A stretch of DNA of 64,000 nucleotides from Pseudomonas alcaliphila JAB1 (GTDB lineage: Bacteria > Pseudomonadota > Gammaproteobacteria > Pseudomonadales > Pseudomonadaceae): assembly GCF_001941865.1 (NCBI RefSeq), contig NZ_CP016162.1, positions 4,897,501 to 4,961,500 on the forward strand, read 5' to 3'. Below, in pieces: positions 1 to 8,520 of this stretch. Each line of letters opens with the position of its first letter. Positions within the stretch are counted from its first letter, which is position 1. The position numbers and the translations under genes are program-made. The notes below the pieces were generated by a model. That model worked only from the letters and a program-made list of their open reading frames with translations, had not been told where the DNA came from and did not search any database.

Positions 1-510
1 GCCTTAACCTTTGCGCAGCAGGACTCCAGTGCCACCAGCCAGGCTCAACAGCAGCCAATGAGCGTTGAGCAATTTGATCAAGAGATGGCGAAGGCACAAG
101 AAAACCTGAAGAAAATGCAGGAGCAAATGAACCAAATTCAGAAAGCTAGCGACCCTGCACAGCGTCAGAAACTGATGCAAGAGCACCAAACCATGATGCA
201 GCAAGGAATGCACATGATGAACGGAATGCGTGGCGGCGGAATGATGGGGTGCTGCGGAGGGGGCATGCAGGGCGGTCACATGATGGGTGACGGTCAGATG
301 ATGGGCGGTGGCCACATGATGGGTAACGGTAAGATGATGGGTGGGGGCCACATGATGGGCTGGGATCAAATGGGCAGCCACTACTCCCAGATGACGCCTG
401 AGCAGATGAAGCAGCATCAATACATGATGGACAGGTACATGGGTATGCAACAGATGATGATGGATCAGATGATGCAGCATCAGCAGCATATGGGCATGCC
501 ACAGCGCTAA
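1..510 (+). CDS. Methionine/histidine-rich exported protein, 5' partial
   Basis: The reading frame is open to the first base of the window, so the true start lies upstream. The first visible residues (ALTFAQQDSS) look like the end of a signal peptide, implying a periplasmic protein. The ATG at 58 is probably internal. A helical, Gln/Met-rich N-terminal part (about residues 20-80 of the visible protein) is followed by tandem MMGxGHMMG-type units and a Met/Gln/His-rich tail; only one Cys pair is present (GCCGG). Such Met/His clusters bind Cu(I) or other soft metals in periplasmic proteins such as CopA- or PcoE-like factors. Metal binding is inferred from composition; I do not recognise a specific family. 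It lies on a metal-resistance island, which supports the idea. Confidence 0.75.
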   Translation, partial: ALTFAQQDSSATSQAQQQPMSVEQFDQEMAKAQENLKKMQEQMNQIQKASDPAQRQKLMQEHQTMMQQGMHMMNGMRGGGMMGCCGGGMQGGHMMGDGQMMGGGHMMGNGKMMGGGHMMGWDQMGSHYSQMTPEQMKQHQYMMDRYMGMQQMMMDQMMQHQQHMGMPQR

Positions 511-834
511 AGGCTCATCATCCCTGTCACTGATCCGTCCTGTTCTCGCAACTACATCTGACAGTCCGTATGAGGATGGACTGTCGGTGTCAGCGATGTC
601 TGTCCACGCCATGAGTTTTGTTTTTAATCCATGGTCGCGAGTTTTTGCAATCACAGACATCGGTCAGCTAGACCGGGCTGGTAAGCGCCTTGTTGATGCT
701 CTTGCTATCCATATCAGCCGCTTCGAGCATCCATCCGTTCGCATCGACATTGTGATCTGTTGCAGGCCCCAACCCAGCAATGGCATGACTTTCAATCGCG
801 GTTGATCTGACGATCTAGGATCTTGAGTAGGGAT
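511..834. other. Gene-free stretch between Met-rich gene and ATP-grasp gene
   Basis: No convincing gene. The plus-strand frame 587-805 has no ribosome binding site and no recognisable content. A minus-strand frame (about 668-805) reads like the tail of a protein (contains NVDANGWMLEAADMDS) but lacks a start and is bounded by stops, so it is at best a gene remnant. No strong hairpin terminator was found. Confidence 0.5.
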
Positions 835-2148
835 CTAGAGCGCCATTGGCCACTCGTAGACGGGGGCGAAACCTCCATCAGGGGTTCGGAAGTTTGTGGT
901 CTGCCCTTGATAGAGACGTGCCGCCACCCATTGCACTTCGCCGTCGTACACGTAGTCGCGCAGGTCGAACTTTAGTGCCTGCGCAGACGCGTCAGCTGAG
1001 ATCACCCGCTCACCGGGTAGCACCAGTGCCTGCGCCACATACTCGCCGGCAAGAATGTCCTGCCAGACACGTTTGGTGAGTTTGTCCCCTCGGTACGCGG
1101 CGCGACTGCCAAACCCTGCGAAGGGCTTGAAGAACCGCGTGCGCCGCTCACTCCATAAGCGCTCTGCATTTTCAGCCGTGACTATTTCAGTGCGCGGAAT
1201 GCCGGCCAGCAAGATAGCCTGAATGTTCGGGGCTACGCCCAGCGCCTGGAGGCTGTCTGCATTGCTGAGCAGGGCTAGGTTGCGTTTATCGGCATACAGA
1301 GCGTGCGCCTGCGGATGGGGGGTAAGCACCGTTGCGTTCGACAAATAGGCTTCGCGCAAGGTGTCACAGGATGACGACGTTAAGTAGAAATCGGTCAGCC
1401 TGTTGTAGACCAGGTCAATGGCCAGGTCACCGTGCCACAGACGGTTGTCACGCAGACTCAACTCAGTCGGATCGGCGATGACTGCTTGCAGGCCGTGCCG
1501 CTCAAACAGTTGCTGGAACAGCAAAAACTCGGGGTACAGGTACTGCTGTGCAGGCGCCTCATCGACGATGGCAATCGTGCGCAGTGGCTGCTGACGGCCA
1601 CTGAGCGACCATTCGCGGCGGAACATCGCCACGATATTGGCTTCCAGCGTACTCGCCAGGGTTGGCGCAGGCAGCAGGCTATCCATCGGCGGGCAACAGG
1701 CCCGTTGTGCCCTGGCCAGCACGGCGTTGAGCATCGCGCCGCCAGCGTTGGTGTTGATTTCTATCAGCCCGAAACTGTCATCGGCCACATGAAAGTCGTA
1801 GCCAAAGAAGGCGCCTCGGGCGCCGCCTGGGTCATGCCGGGCAATGGCCGGCGCCGTGGCCAGAACCTGTTCTCGATAGGCCGGCAGAGCAATGACGGAC
1901 TCAATGGCCTGAATCAAATCGCCCATGCGTGTCAGGTGATCTGCGGAGACAAACACCGGAAACGCGGAAAACAGATAGGGGCAGCGCTCCCGTATCAGTT
2001 CCAGCAACCCAGGCTGGCCAATTTCCGACTCCAGCGCCGAACGCAGGGCCTGCTCACTGAGGCTGATGCAAAAACACCTGTTGTTCAGCGCTTCAATCGC
2101 AGAGGCCTCAAGGGTTTCAGGCGAAAGCTCTGGTGGCTTCATGGACAT
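835..2148 (-). CDS. ATP-grasp-like protein of the arsenic island
   Basis: Protein of 437 residues of unknown function. Around residue 130 it has an acidic/Asn cluster (LIEINTNAGGAML) and around residue 340 a basic, Gly-rich stretch (RFFKPFAGFGSRAAYRGDK). These resemble the Mg/ATP-binding face and phosphate-binding loop of ATP-grasp ligases such as glutathione or glutathionylspermidine synthases. A ligase joining a carboxylate to an amine or thiol is therefore plausible, but the substrate cannot be read from sequence. It starts at an ATG at 2148 (a second ATG is at 2142) without a clear ribosome binding site, overlapping the tail of a degenerate thioredoxin-like gene. It is downstream of arsJ on the same strand and may be read from the ars promoter. 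Confidence 0.6.
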   Translation of the reverse strand: MSMKPPELSPETLEASAIEALNNRCFCISLSEQALRSALESEIGQPGLLELIRERCPYLFSAFPVFVSADHLTRMGDLIQAIESVIALPAYREQVLATAPAIARHDPGGARGAFFGYDFHVADDSFGLIEINTNAGGAMLNAVLARAQRACCPPMDSLLPAPTLASTLEANIVAMFRREWSLSGRQQPLRTIAIVDEAPAQQYLYPEFLLFQQLFERHGLQAVIADPTELSLRDNRLWHGDLAIDLVYNRLTDFYLTSSSCDTLREAYLSNATVLTPHPQAHALYADKRNLALLSNADSLQALGVAPNIQAILLAGIPRTEIVTAENAERLWSERRTRFFKPFAGFGSRAAYRGDKLTKRVWQDILAGEYVAQALVLPGERVISADASAQALKFDLRDYVYDGEVQWVAARLYQGQTTNFRTPDGGFAPVYEWPMAL

Positions 2149-2407
2149 CTTGGGTTGTAGCCGTCACTGCGCCGTCGAGAGCCAGCCCAGGGCGTTCACA
2201 GCAGTCGGAATCTTTCCAAGGCTGAACCCCCTTTTCGTGGATCGCCCACGCAGGCGTGGCGAGGATGTCGTAGATCATCATCTGGCCCATGTCAGTGATC
2301 CTCTTGAATTCGGCCTGAATGTTCAGGTTCTGCGCCACTTCACGGGCGACAGCTTCCAGTTTCTTGCAGTTGGTGCAGCCCGAGTCGAGGAGTTTGACGT
2401 TCAGGAT
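2117..2407 (-). pseudogene. Remnant of small thioredoxin-like (redox-disulfide) protein
   Basis: Minus-strand translation from about 2407 gives LNVKLLDSGCTNCKKLEA, then AEFKRITDMGQMMIYDILATPAWAI. This is the layout of the small thioredoxin-fold proteins that accompany ArsP-type permeases: CxxC near the N-terminus and a cis-Pro loop TPA. No ATG exists at the expected start; an ATC (2405-2407) or CTG follows a TAG at 2426-2428. After the TPAWAIHEKG stretch the sequence no longer matches the family and runs on to a stop at 2117, suggesting a frameshift near the G-run at about 2234. I call it a decayed gene. Use of a CTG start and an unusual C-terminus is the alternative. Confidence 0.5.
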
Positions 2408-2527
2408 GTAAAGCGCCTTCGAGTGCTATTCAGCGTCCAACCTCTGCAACCTGTTGTAAAGCTTAAAGGACTTGGGGCCTATTCCCATTTGCTGGATCAA
2501 GGCCCCAGCCGAGAACCACCCATGCGT

Positions 2528-3751
2528 TTAGCTCGCCGGCAACTGATGCTTGGGCAGACCGATGGATATCAGCGCGGCCAGCACGACGAAGGCACTGGAG
2601 ACCCACAGGCAGGCTTGCAGCCCGTATTGCTGGAAGACCCAGCCGGACAACAGTGTCCCGACCAGCCGGCCTAGCGCGTTGGACATGTAGTAGAAGCCGA
2701 CATCCAGCGACACGCCGTCTTCCTTGGCGTAGCTGACGATCAGGTAGCTGTGTAGCGACGAGTTGATGGCAAAGACTGCTCCGAAGATCAGCAGCCCGCC
2801 AACCAGCACAGCCTGCTTGGAATAATCGCCATCCAGGCCCAGCGCAATGGCAACCGGAATGCCGGCCAGCAGCGCCGCCCAGAGAAACGCCGCCCGGCCA
2901 TCCGGCACATGCCCGCTGCGCTTGCCGGTCAGGGCCGGAGCGAAGGATTGCACGATGCCGTAGCCGATGATCCAGCTGGCCAGAAAGCCGCCGACCATCC
3001 AGAAGTCCCAGCCGAAAACCGTGCTCAGGTAAACCGGCAAGGCAACCACAAACCAGACATCGCGGGCGCCAAAGAGGAACAGGCGCGCGGCGGAGAGGAT
3101 GTTGATCGCCCGGCTTTTGGAAAGGATGTCCTTGAACTTGGGCTTGGCTTTGGCCTTGCCCAGATCCTTCTTCAACAGGAACAGGCTGGCGATCCAGATC
3201 ACCGCCAGCACGCCGGCCATGGTCAATACCGCGCCGGCAAAACCCAGCACGGCCAGCAGGGCGCCGCCGAGAAAGAAGCCCACCCCTTTGAGCGCGTTCT
3301 TCGAGCCGGTGAGGATTGCCACCCACTTGTACAGCGTGCCCTGCTGGGCATCGGGCACCAGGAGCTTGATGGAGCTCTTGGCCGACATCTTGTTGAGGTC
3401 TTTGGCGATCCCCGACAGCGCCTGCGCCCCCATGACCCAGGGCACGGTCAGCCAGGCGGCGGGGACGGTGAGCATCAGCAGGGCGACCACCTGCATCGCC
3501 AGGCCGATATTCATGGTGCGATTGAGGCCCAGCCGCGCACCGAGGTAGCCGCCGACCAGGTTGGTGACCACGCCAAAGATCTCGTAGAACAGGAACAGCG
3601 CGGCAATCTGCAAGGGGCTGTAGCCCAGGCTGTGGAAGTGCAACACCACCAACATGCGCAAGGCGCCATCGGTGAGGGTGAATGCCCAGTAATTGCCGGT
3701 CACCAGCAGGTACTGTTTGACCTCCGGGGCCAGGGCTGACAACGCCTTCAT
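2528..3751 (-). CDS. arsJ: ArsJ, MFS exporter of 1-arseno-3-phosphoglycerate
   Basis: Inner-membrane major facilitator protein of 407 residues with about 11-12 hydrophobic helices. The N-terminus (TGNYWAFTLTDGALRMLVVLHFH) is characteristic of ArsJ. ArsJ exports 1-arseno-3-phosphoglycerate, the unstable product formed when GAPDH uses arsenate in place of phosphate; it breaks down outside to arsenate. Together with the adjacent gap gene this is a known arsenate-extrusion pathway. The gene starts at ATG 3751 with GGGATG a few bases upstream, only 18 bases after the stop of the GAPDH gene, so the two are co-transcribed. Length is normal and no damage is visible. Confidence 0.93.
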   Translation of the reverse strand: MKALSALAPEVKQYLLVTGNYWAFTLTDGALRMLVVLHFHSLGYSPLQIAALFLFYEIFGVVTNLVGGYLGARLGLNRTMNIGLAMQVVALLMLTVPAAWLTVPWVMGAQALSGIAKDLNKMSAKSSIKLLVPDAQQGTLYKWVAILTGSKNALKGVGFFLGGALLAVLGFAGAVLTMAGVLAVIWIASLFLLKKDLGKAKAKPKFKDILSKSRAINILSAARLFLFGARDVWFVVALPVYLSTVFGWDFWMVGGFLASWIIGYGIVQSFAPALTGKRSGHVPDGRAAFLWAALLAGIPVAIALGLDGDYSKQAVLVGGLLIFGAVFAINSSLHSYLIVSYAKEDGVSLDVGFYYMSNALGRLVGTLLSGWVFQQYGLQACLWVSSAFVVLAALISIGLPKHQLPAS

Positions 3752-3769
3752 GCTTGCATCCCTACTTGG

Positions 3770-4774
3770 TTAAACGGCCAGGCCGACCAGTTTGGCCAGC
3801 TCCACGGTGCGGTTGGCATAGCCCCACTCGTTGTCGTACCAGGCATACAGCTTCACCTGGGTGCCGTTGATGACCATGGTCGACAGCGCATCGATGATTG
3901 AGGAGCGCGGGTCAGTGCGGTAATCGATGGAGACCAACGGGCGTTCCTCGTAGCCGAGGATGCCTTTCAGCTGGCTGTCGGCGGCAGCCTTCAGCAGTTG
4001 GTTGACTTCCTCCACCGTGGTGGCCCGTTCGACTTCGAACACGCAGTCGGTCAGCGAGGCGTTGGCCAGCGGCACACGCACGGCGTGACCGTTCAGCTTG
4101 CCGCGCAGCTCGGGGAAAATCTCGGCAATGGCGGTGGCCGAACCGGTGGTGGTCGGGATCAGGCTCATGCCGCTAGCGCGGGCACGGCGCAGATCCTTGT
4201 GCGGGGTGTCGAGGATGCTCTGGGTGTTGGTCAGGTCGTGGATGGTGGTGATCGAACCATGGCGGATGCCGAGGTTCTCGTGGATCACCTTGACCACTGG
4301 AGCCAGGCAATTGGTGGTACAGGAGGCAGCAGTGACGATGCGGTGCTCGGCTGGATTGAACAGCTGCTGGTTGACGCCCATCACCACGTTCAGCGCGCCT
4401 TTCTCCTTCACAGGCGCGCAGACCACGACCCGCTTCACGCCCTGATCGAGGTAGGCCTGCAATACCGCCACGGTCTTCATCTTGCCGCTGGCCTCGATCA
4501 CCAGATCGCAGTCTGACCAGTCGGTGTCGGCAATCGCCTTGTTATTGGTGACCTGGATGCGCTTGCCGCCGATCACCACGCAATCGCCATCGCTGCCGGC
4601 TTCGTGGTGCCAGCGACCGTGCACCGAGTCGAAGTTGATCAGGTGCGCATGGGTGGCAGCGTCGCCTGCCGGATCATTGATGCGGACAAATTCAAACTCG
4701 GGCCAGTCCCAGGAGGCGCGCAGCGCCAGGCGACCGATGCGACCGAAACCGTTGATACCAATTTTGATAGCCAT
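3770..4774 (-). CDS. ArsJ-associated glyceraldehyde-3-phosphate dehydrogenase
   Basis: Complete GAPDH of 334 residues. The N-terminal Rossmann motif [10 protein letters not shown] is at 7-16 and the catalytic motif SCTTNC at 151-156 (nucleophile Cys152). The C-terminal WYDNEWGY motif is also present. In this context it converts glyceraldehyde-3-phosphate plus arsenate to 1-arseno-3-phosphoglycerate for export by ArsJ, rather than serving central glycolysis. The assignment of role rests on its position between arsJ and the phosphatase gene, since sequence alone does not separate it from housekeeping GAPDH. It is 23 bases downstream of the phosphatase gene. Confidence 0.93.
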   Translation of the reverse strand: MAIKIGINGFGRIGRLALRASWDWPEFEFVRINDPAGDAATHAHLINFDSVHGRWHHEAGSDGDCVVIGGKRIQVTNNKAIADTDWSDCDLVIEASGKMKTVAVLQAYLDQGVKRVVVCAPVKEKGALNVVMGVNQQLFNPAEHRIVTAASCTTNCLAPVVKVIHENLGIRHGSITTIHDLTNTQSILDTPHKDLRRARASGMSLIPTTTGSATAIAEIFPELRGKLNGHAVRVPLANASLTDCVFEVERATTVEEVNQLLKAAADSQLKGILGYEERPLVSIDYRTDPRSSIIDALSTMVINGTQVKLYAWYDNEWGYANRTVELAKLVGLAV

Positions 4775-4797
4775 GTTTTTCGACTCAGCTGCTGGAG

Positions 4798-5298
4798 TTA
4801 GTGGGCGGCACCGAACTGGGTGATCCAGTTGATGTGGGCAGGGTGTTGAATGGCCTTGGGACGCAGGGCCTGCACCAGGGCAATGGCATCGGCGCGGGGA
4901 ATGCCGGCCTCGATCATGATCCGCGCTGCAATCAGCCCGGTACGGCCCGAACCGCCCTTGCAGTGGATGGCGATGTCCTGGCCCGCATTGAGTCGTTCAA
5001 GGATGCTCTGTTTGGAGGCTTTCCAGCCCAGGCCGAAATCCTCAAGAGGCACTTGCTCATCCGCGACCGGCAGGTGGAACCAGGCCATGTCTTGCGCCTG
5101 GCATTGCTTGCCGATGTCCTCAGCCCCATTGGCTGCCAGTTCGCTTGTCGGCATCAGGCTGACCACGGCAGAGGCACCGGCCTGTTTCAGCGTGGCCAGC
5201 GAGTCGGCAAGGCTGCTGTCTTTGGTGCCGGGGCATGGCGTGAAGATCAGCTTGCCTTTGATACCGGGGATGCTGAGTAGGTCGTAGGGGTGATTCAT
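4798..5298 (-). CDS. Dual-specificity/tyrosine phosphatase-like protein of ars operon
   Basis: Protein of 166 residues with the cysteine-phosphatase signature [10 protein letters not shown] at 112-121 (Cys113 nucleophile, Arg119 phosphate-binding). Upstream, DFGLGW (88-93) is a candidate for the general-acid region. It resembles the CDKN3-type phosphatases that recur in ArsJ/GAPDH operons. Its substrate is not established to my knowledge; a role on arsenylated or phosphorylated sugars, or on arsenate itself as in low-molecular-weight phosphatases, is speculation. A longer open frame extends upstream to 5457 inside arsH, but ATG 5298 gives a clean family-like N-terminus ([10 protein letters not shown]), lies just after the arsH stop at 5318, and is preceded by AGGAATCACTGTCA. 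Confidence 0.85.
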   Translation of the reverse strand: MNHPYDLLSIPGIKGKLIFTPCPGTKDSSLADSLATLKQAGASAVVSLMPTSELAANGAEDIGKQCQAQDMAWFHLPVADEQVPLEDFGLGWKASKQSILERLNAGQDIAIHCKGGSGRTGLIAARIMIEAGIPRADAIALVQALRPKAIQHPAHINWITQFGAAH

Positions 5299-5317
5299 TG
5301 ACAGTGATTCCTGGCAG

Positions 5318-6028
5318 TTAAATGGCGCGCTGGTTGACGCGCTTGGATAGCTCTTCAGCAGACTCTTTACGTTCCGAGTAACGGTCGACCAAATAGTCGC
5401 CGTGGCCGCGCAGCAGCAGGGTGAACTTGACCAGTTCCTCCATGACGTCCACCACACGGTCGTAATAGCTGGAAGGTTTCATGCGCCCGGCCTCGTCGAA
5501 TTCGAGGTAGGCCTTGGGCACCGAAGACTGGTTGGGGATGGTGAACATGCGCATCCAGCGCCCCAGCACACGCATCTGGTTAACCGCATTGAAGGATTGC
5601 GAGCCACCACAGACCTGCATCACGGCCAGGGTCTTGCCTTGACTGGGACGGATGGCGCCCATGGTCAGCGGTATCCAGTCGATCTGCGACTTGAACACGC
5701 CGGTCATGGCGCCATGGCGCTCGGGTGAACACCACACCTGACCTTCAGACCAGAGAACCAGGTCGATGAGTTCCTTGACCTTGGGATGGCTGCTGTCGGC
5801 ATCGTCCGGCATGGGCAGGCCGGAAGGATCGAATATTCGGGTTTCCGCGCCGAAGGCTTCCAGCAAGCGCGCCGCTTCCTGGGTCAGCAGACGGCTGTAG
5901 GAGCGCTCACGATTGGAGCCATAGAGCAGCAGAATGCGCGGCTTGTGCTCGCCTTCGGCGAGGCCCAGGTTTGTCGGGATAGAGCGGGCAAACAGCTCCT
6001 CGGCGACGTTGGGCAGGTTGTCGATCAT
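5318..6028 (-). CDS. arsH: ArsH, NADPH-dependent FMN reductase / organoarsenical oxidase
   Basis: Flavodoxin-fold protein of 236 residues. The FMN phosphate-binding motif [10 protein letters not shown] is near residue 34 and the arsH-typical segment [18 protein letters not shown] lies around 105. ArsH oxidises trivalent organoarsenicals to less toxic pentavalent forms and has NADPH:FMN reductase activity. The start at ATG 6028 is preceded by AGGTAAGAACCC. It lies 18 bases downstream of arsC in the same operon. Length and motifs are normal. Confidence 0.95.
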   Translation of the reverse strand: MIDNLPNVAEELFARSIPTNLGLAEGEHKPRILLLYGSNRERSYSRLLTQEAARLLEAFGAETRIFDPSGLPMPDDADSSHPKVKELIDLVLWSEGQVWCSPERHGAMTGVFKSQIDWIPLTMGAIRPSQGKTLAVMQVCGGSQSFNAVNQMRVLGRWMRMFTIPNQSSVPKAYLEFDEAGRMKPSSYYDRVVDVMEELVKFTLLLRGHGDYLVDRYSERKESAEELSKRVNQRAI

Positions 6029-6046
6029 GGGTTCTTACCTCTTGGG

Positions 6047-6523
6047 CTACAACGAGCCGATCCTGATCAGCTCGGCCTTGAGTGCAGCGCTGTCGAGTTG
6101 AGCAAAGGGCAGCGTGATAAATGCGCCCACTCGCGTCTGGATCTGCTGGATGGTGGCTGCAAACGCGGCGTTGATTTCCGCCTCAGATCCGTTGACGTCG
6201 GATGGATCGCTCAGCCCCCAGTGACAACGAGTCGCCGGGCCAAAGAAAACGGGACAGGCTTCTCCGGCTGCCTTGTCGCAGACGGTAATGACGATGTCAG
6301 GGGCGAGGGCCTGATGGGCATCGGTTGATTTGCTGTACAGCCCTTCAACATCCAACCCGGCATCAAGCAGTGCCTGCAAAGCCAACGGGTTGACCTCTCC
6401 CTTGGGGTGGCTGCCCGCGCTAAAGGCGCGCATGCCCTGGGGAGCCATCGCATTGAAGATAGCCTCCGACAGGATGCTGCGGCAGCTGTTGGCGGTGCAG
6501 AGAAACAGAACCTTCATGGTCAT
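6047..6523 (-). CDS. arsC: ArsC, arsenate reductase (LMW phosphatase type)
   Basis: Arsenate reductase of the low-molecular-weight phosphatase (thioredoxin- or glutaredoxin-coupled) class, about 158 residues. The P-loop CTANSCRS occurs near residue 9, and downstream Cys residues (VCDKAAGEACPV) fit the redox relay that regenerates the enzyme. It reduces cytosolic arsenate to arsenite, which Acr3/ArsA then expel. An open frame continues upstream to 6619, but ATG 6523 has AGGAG six bases upstream; ATG 6517 is also possible. The gene follows the ArsC-ArsR fusion gene by 16 bases. Confidence 0.93.
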   Translation of the reverse strand: MTMKVLFLCTANSCRSILSEAIFNAMAPQGMRAFSAGSHPKGEVNPLALQALLDAGLDVEGLYSKSTDAHQALAPDIVITVCDKAAGEACPVFFGPATRCHWGLSDPSDVNGSEAEINAAFAATIQQIQTRVGAFITLPFAQLDSAALKAELIRIGSL

Positions 6524-6539
6524 CCCCGGCTCCTGGTAT

Positions 6540-7322
6540 TCAATCGCAGGCCGGCTTGCGCCCAGGGCGATCACGCATTTGCCAGAGACGTTGCACGTCC
6601 TGGCGCAACCACTCGGCATTGCTGTCCAGGGTCTGCTTGAGGATATCGGTCACCCATTCCGGCAGCTGCGGGTGCAGGCGGTAGTACACCCATTGGCCAT
6701 TGCGCCGATCTTCCAACAGGCCGCAGCCGCGCAGCAGGGCCAGGTGGCGGGAGATCTTGGGTTGCGCCTCTTCCAGTGCCGAGGTCAGTTCACAGACACA
6801 CAGCTCCTGTTCCAGGGTCACCAGCAAGGCGATACGCGCCCGCGTCTCATCGGCCAGGCATTTGAAGACCTCGGTTGGCGACATGAGGGGGCTGCCGGAG
6901 GGCTCTGTAGCCGGCTTGCTTTTGATCAGCACGAACATCTTTATCCGTTCGTGAATCTCATGCAGGGTCTTGCGATAGGCATCTTTCTGCGAGCTGGTCG
7001 CCGGGTCTTCGAAGTTCCAGGCGATGTATTCGCCAGCGCCAGGCAGTGCCAGGCACTCCAGGGCGGACTTGTCACACAGGGTGATCACATAGTCGAAAGG
7101 CTCGCCAGCGACCTGCTCGATGGACTTGCTATAAAGCCCGTCAGTGGAAACACCAAGATGCTCCAGCGCATCGCGCGCTCGTATGTCGACTTCAGTGGGA
7201 GCGGAACCTGCGCTGTAGACCTCAAAGTGCTCCGAGTCGGTGTGGCGCAGCAGGGCTTCGGCCATCTGCGAGCGTGAGGAGTTCGCGACACAGAGGAACA
7301 GGACGCGCTTTTTCTGGCTCAT
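6540..7322 (-). CDS. arsR: ArsC-ArsR fusion: arsenate-reductase-like domain plus ArsR repressor
   Basis: Two domains in one 260-residue protein. Residues about 5-140 form a low-molecular-weight phosphatase/arsenate-reductase-like domain with the P-loop CVANSSRS near residue 11. Residues about 148-255 form an ArsR/SmtB winged helix that includes the metal-sensing ELCVCEL (CxC) in the DNA-recognition region. The repressor half should bind the divergent ars promoter and release on As(III)/Sb(III). The reductase half could feed arsenite directly to the sensor. Such fusions are known in Pseudomonas and relatives. A TTG at 7337 would add five residues, but ATG 7322 with AGGGATCAAC upstream is the better start. 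First gene of the leftward ars arm. Confidence 0.93.
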   Translation of the reverse strand: MSQKKRVLFLCVANSSRSQMAEALLRHTDSEHFEVYSAGSAPTEVDIRARDALEHLGVSTDGLYSKSIEQVAGEPFDYVITLCDKSALECLALPGAGEYIAWNFEDPATSSQKDAYRKTLHEIHERIKMFVLIKSKPATEPSGSPLMSPTEVFKCLADETRARIALLVTLEQELCVCELTSALEEAQPKISRHLALLRGCGLLEDRRNGQWVYYRLHPQLPEWVTDILKQTLDSNAEWLRQDVQRLWQMRDRPGRKPACD

Positions 7323-7350
7323 GTTGATCCCTATCAAAGATGCACACGAG

Positions 7351-7406
7351 CAAATATATTATTTTTCGAATATGCAGTAAAGTGAATATGCGGCGCGTTG
7401 CGCGCC
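7351..7406. promoter_or_regulatory. Divergent ars promoter/operator region
   Basis: The 109 bases between arsR and acr3 contain an AT-rich core. The octamer GAATATGC occurs twice in the same orientation (7368-7375 and 7384-7391). A perfect 6-bp inverted repeat GGCGCG-TTG-CGCGCC follows at 7392-7406. These are good candidates for the ArsR operator and promoter elements serving both arms. The assignment is by position and symmetry only. Confidence 0.6.
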
Positions 7407-7431
7407 AACCGAACGAGGATAGGCAGCAAAG

Positions 7432-8511
7432 ATGACAAATGCGTGTGAAGTCGCGATGAAACAGGCCTCTGGGGCTCCGTTGGGAGTGTTTGAGCGCTAC
7501 CTGACTCTGTGGGTGTTCCTGTGCATCGTGGCGGGCACCGTGCTGGGCCTGGTTGTGCCGCAAGCGGCTCAGGCCGTTGGCGCCCTGGAAGTGGCGAAGG
7601 TCAATATCCCGGTTGGCCTGCTGATCTGGGTGATGATCATTCCGATGCTGATGAAGATCGACTTCGGCGCCATCAGCGAGGTGCGTGAACAGAAGAGCGG
7701 CATGTTCGTCACCCTGTTCGTCAACTGGGCGATCAAGCCGTTTTCCATGGCGCTGATTGGCTGGTTTTTCATCAAGCAGGTGTTTGCGCCCTGGCTGCCC
7801 GCCGAAGAGCTGGATAGCTACATGGCCGGCTTGATCCTGCTCGGTGCGGCGCCCTGCACGGCGATGGTGTTTGTCTGGAGCAACCTGTGTAAGGGCAATG
7901 CCAACTTCACCCTGACCCAGGTGGCCCTCAACGACCTGGTCATGGTGTTTGCCTTTGCCCCCATCGTGGCGCTGTTGCTGGGCGTCTCTTCGATCCCGGT
8001 GCCCTGGGACACCCTGCTGCTTTCCGTGGTGATGTACATCGTCATTCCGCTGGCCATCGCCCAGTTTCTGCGAGCCCGCTTGATGAAGCGCGGCGATGCC
8101 TACTTTCAGCAGGCCCTGGCGAAGATCTCGCCGTTCTCCATTCTGGCTCTGCTGGCGACCCTGGTGCTGCTGTTCTCCTTCCAGGGTGAGTCCATAGTCG
8201 AGCAACCCCTGATTATCGGCATCATCGCGATTCCTCTGCTGGTGCAGACCCTGTTCATCGCCGCGCTGGGTTACTGGCTCTGCCATACCCTGAAAGTGCG
8301 CCACGACGTGGCAGGCCCGGCCACCATGATCGGAGCTTCGAACTTCTTTGAGCTGGCCGTAGCCGTGGCCATTGTCTTGTACGGCTTCAACTCGGGCGCC
8401 GCCCTGGCAACCGTGGTCGGCGTGCTGATCGAGGTGCCTGTGATGCTCTGGCTGGTACGCATGGTCAACAGCACACGCAACTGGTACGAGAGCAGCCTCA
8501 ACAATCGCTAA
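7432..8511 (+). CDS. acr3: Acr3-family arsenite efflux permease
   Basis: Integral inner-membrane protein of 359 residues with about ten helices, of the bile/arsenite/riboflavin transporter superfamily (Acr3), not the ArsB family. The conserved Cys of Acr3 helix IV is visible in LGAAPCTAMVFVWSNL near residue 142, and GASNFFELAVAVAI near residue 302 is another family motif. It exports As(OH)3/antimonite using proton-motive force. The start at ATG 7432 follows GAGGATAGG. Its stop is 9 bases before arsA, so the two are translationally close and likely form an energised Acr3-ArsA pump, an arrangement less common than ArsB-ArsA. Confidence 0.95.
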   Translation: MTNACEVAMKQASGAPLGVFERYLTLWVFLCIVAGTVLGLVVPQAAQAVGALEVAKVNIPVGLLIWVMIIPMLMKIDFGAISEVREQKSGMFVTLFVNWAIKPFSMALIGWFFIKQVFAPWLPAEELDSYMAGLILLGAAPCTAMVFVWSNLCKGNANFTLTQVALNDLVMVFAFAPIVALLLGVSSIPVPWDTLLLSVVMYIVIPLAIAQFLRARLMKRGDAYFQQALAKISPFSILALLATLVLLFSFQGESIVEQPLIIGIIAIPLLVQTLFIAALGYWLCHTLKVRHDVAGPATMIGASNFFELAVAVAIVLYGFNSGAALATVVGVLIEVPVMLWLVRMVNSTRNWYESSLNNR

Positions 8512-8520
8512 GGGGTCAGC

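Noticed and set aside
280..360. Short near-identical DNA repeats, briefly considered a CRISPR-like array
   Set aside because: They are in-frame codon repeats of the MMGxGHMMG protein, with no spacers.
4..660. Minus-strand 218-codon frame, His/Leu-rich
   Set aside because: It is the complement of the Met-rich gene; its composition is an artefact of ATG-rich DNA read backwards.
587..805. Plus-strand 72-codon frame
   Set aside because: No ribosome site, no recognisable content.
668..805. Minus-strand protein-like tail (NVDANGWMLEAADMDS)
   Set aside because: Looks coding but has no start and is closed by stops on both sides; at most a remnant, too little to name.
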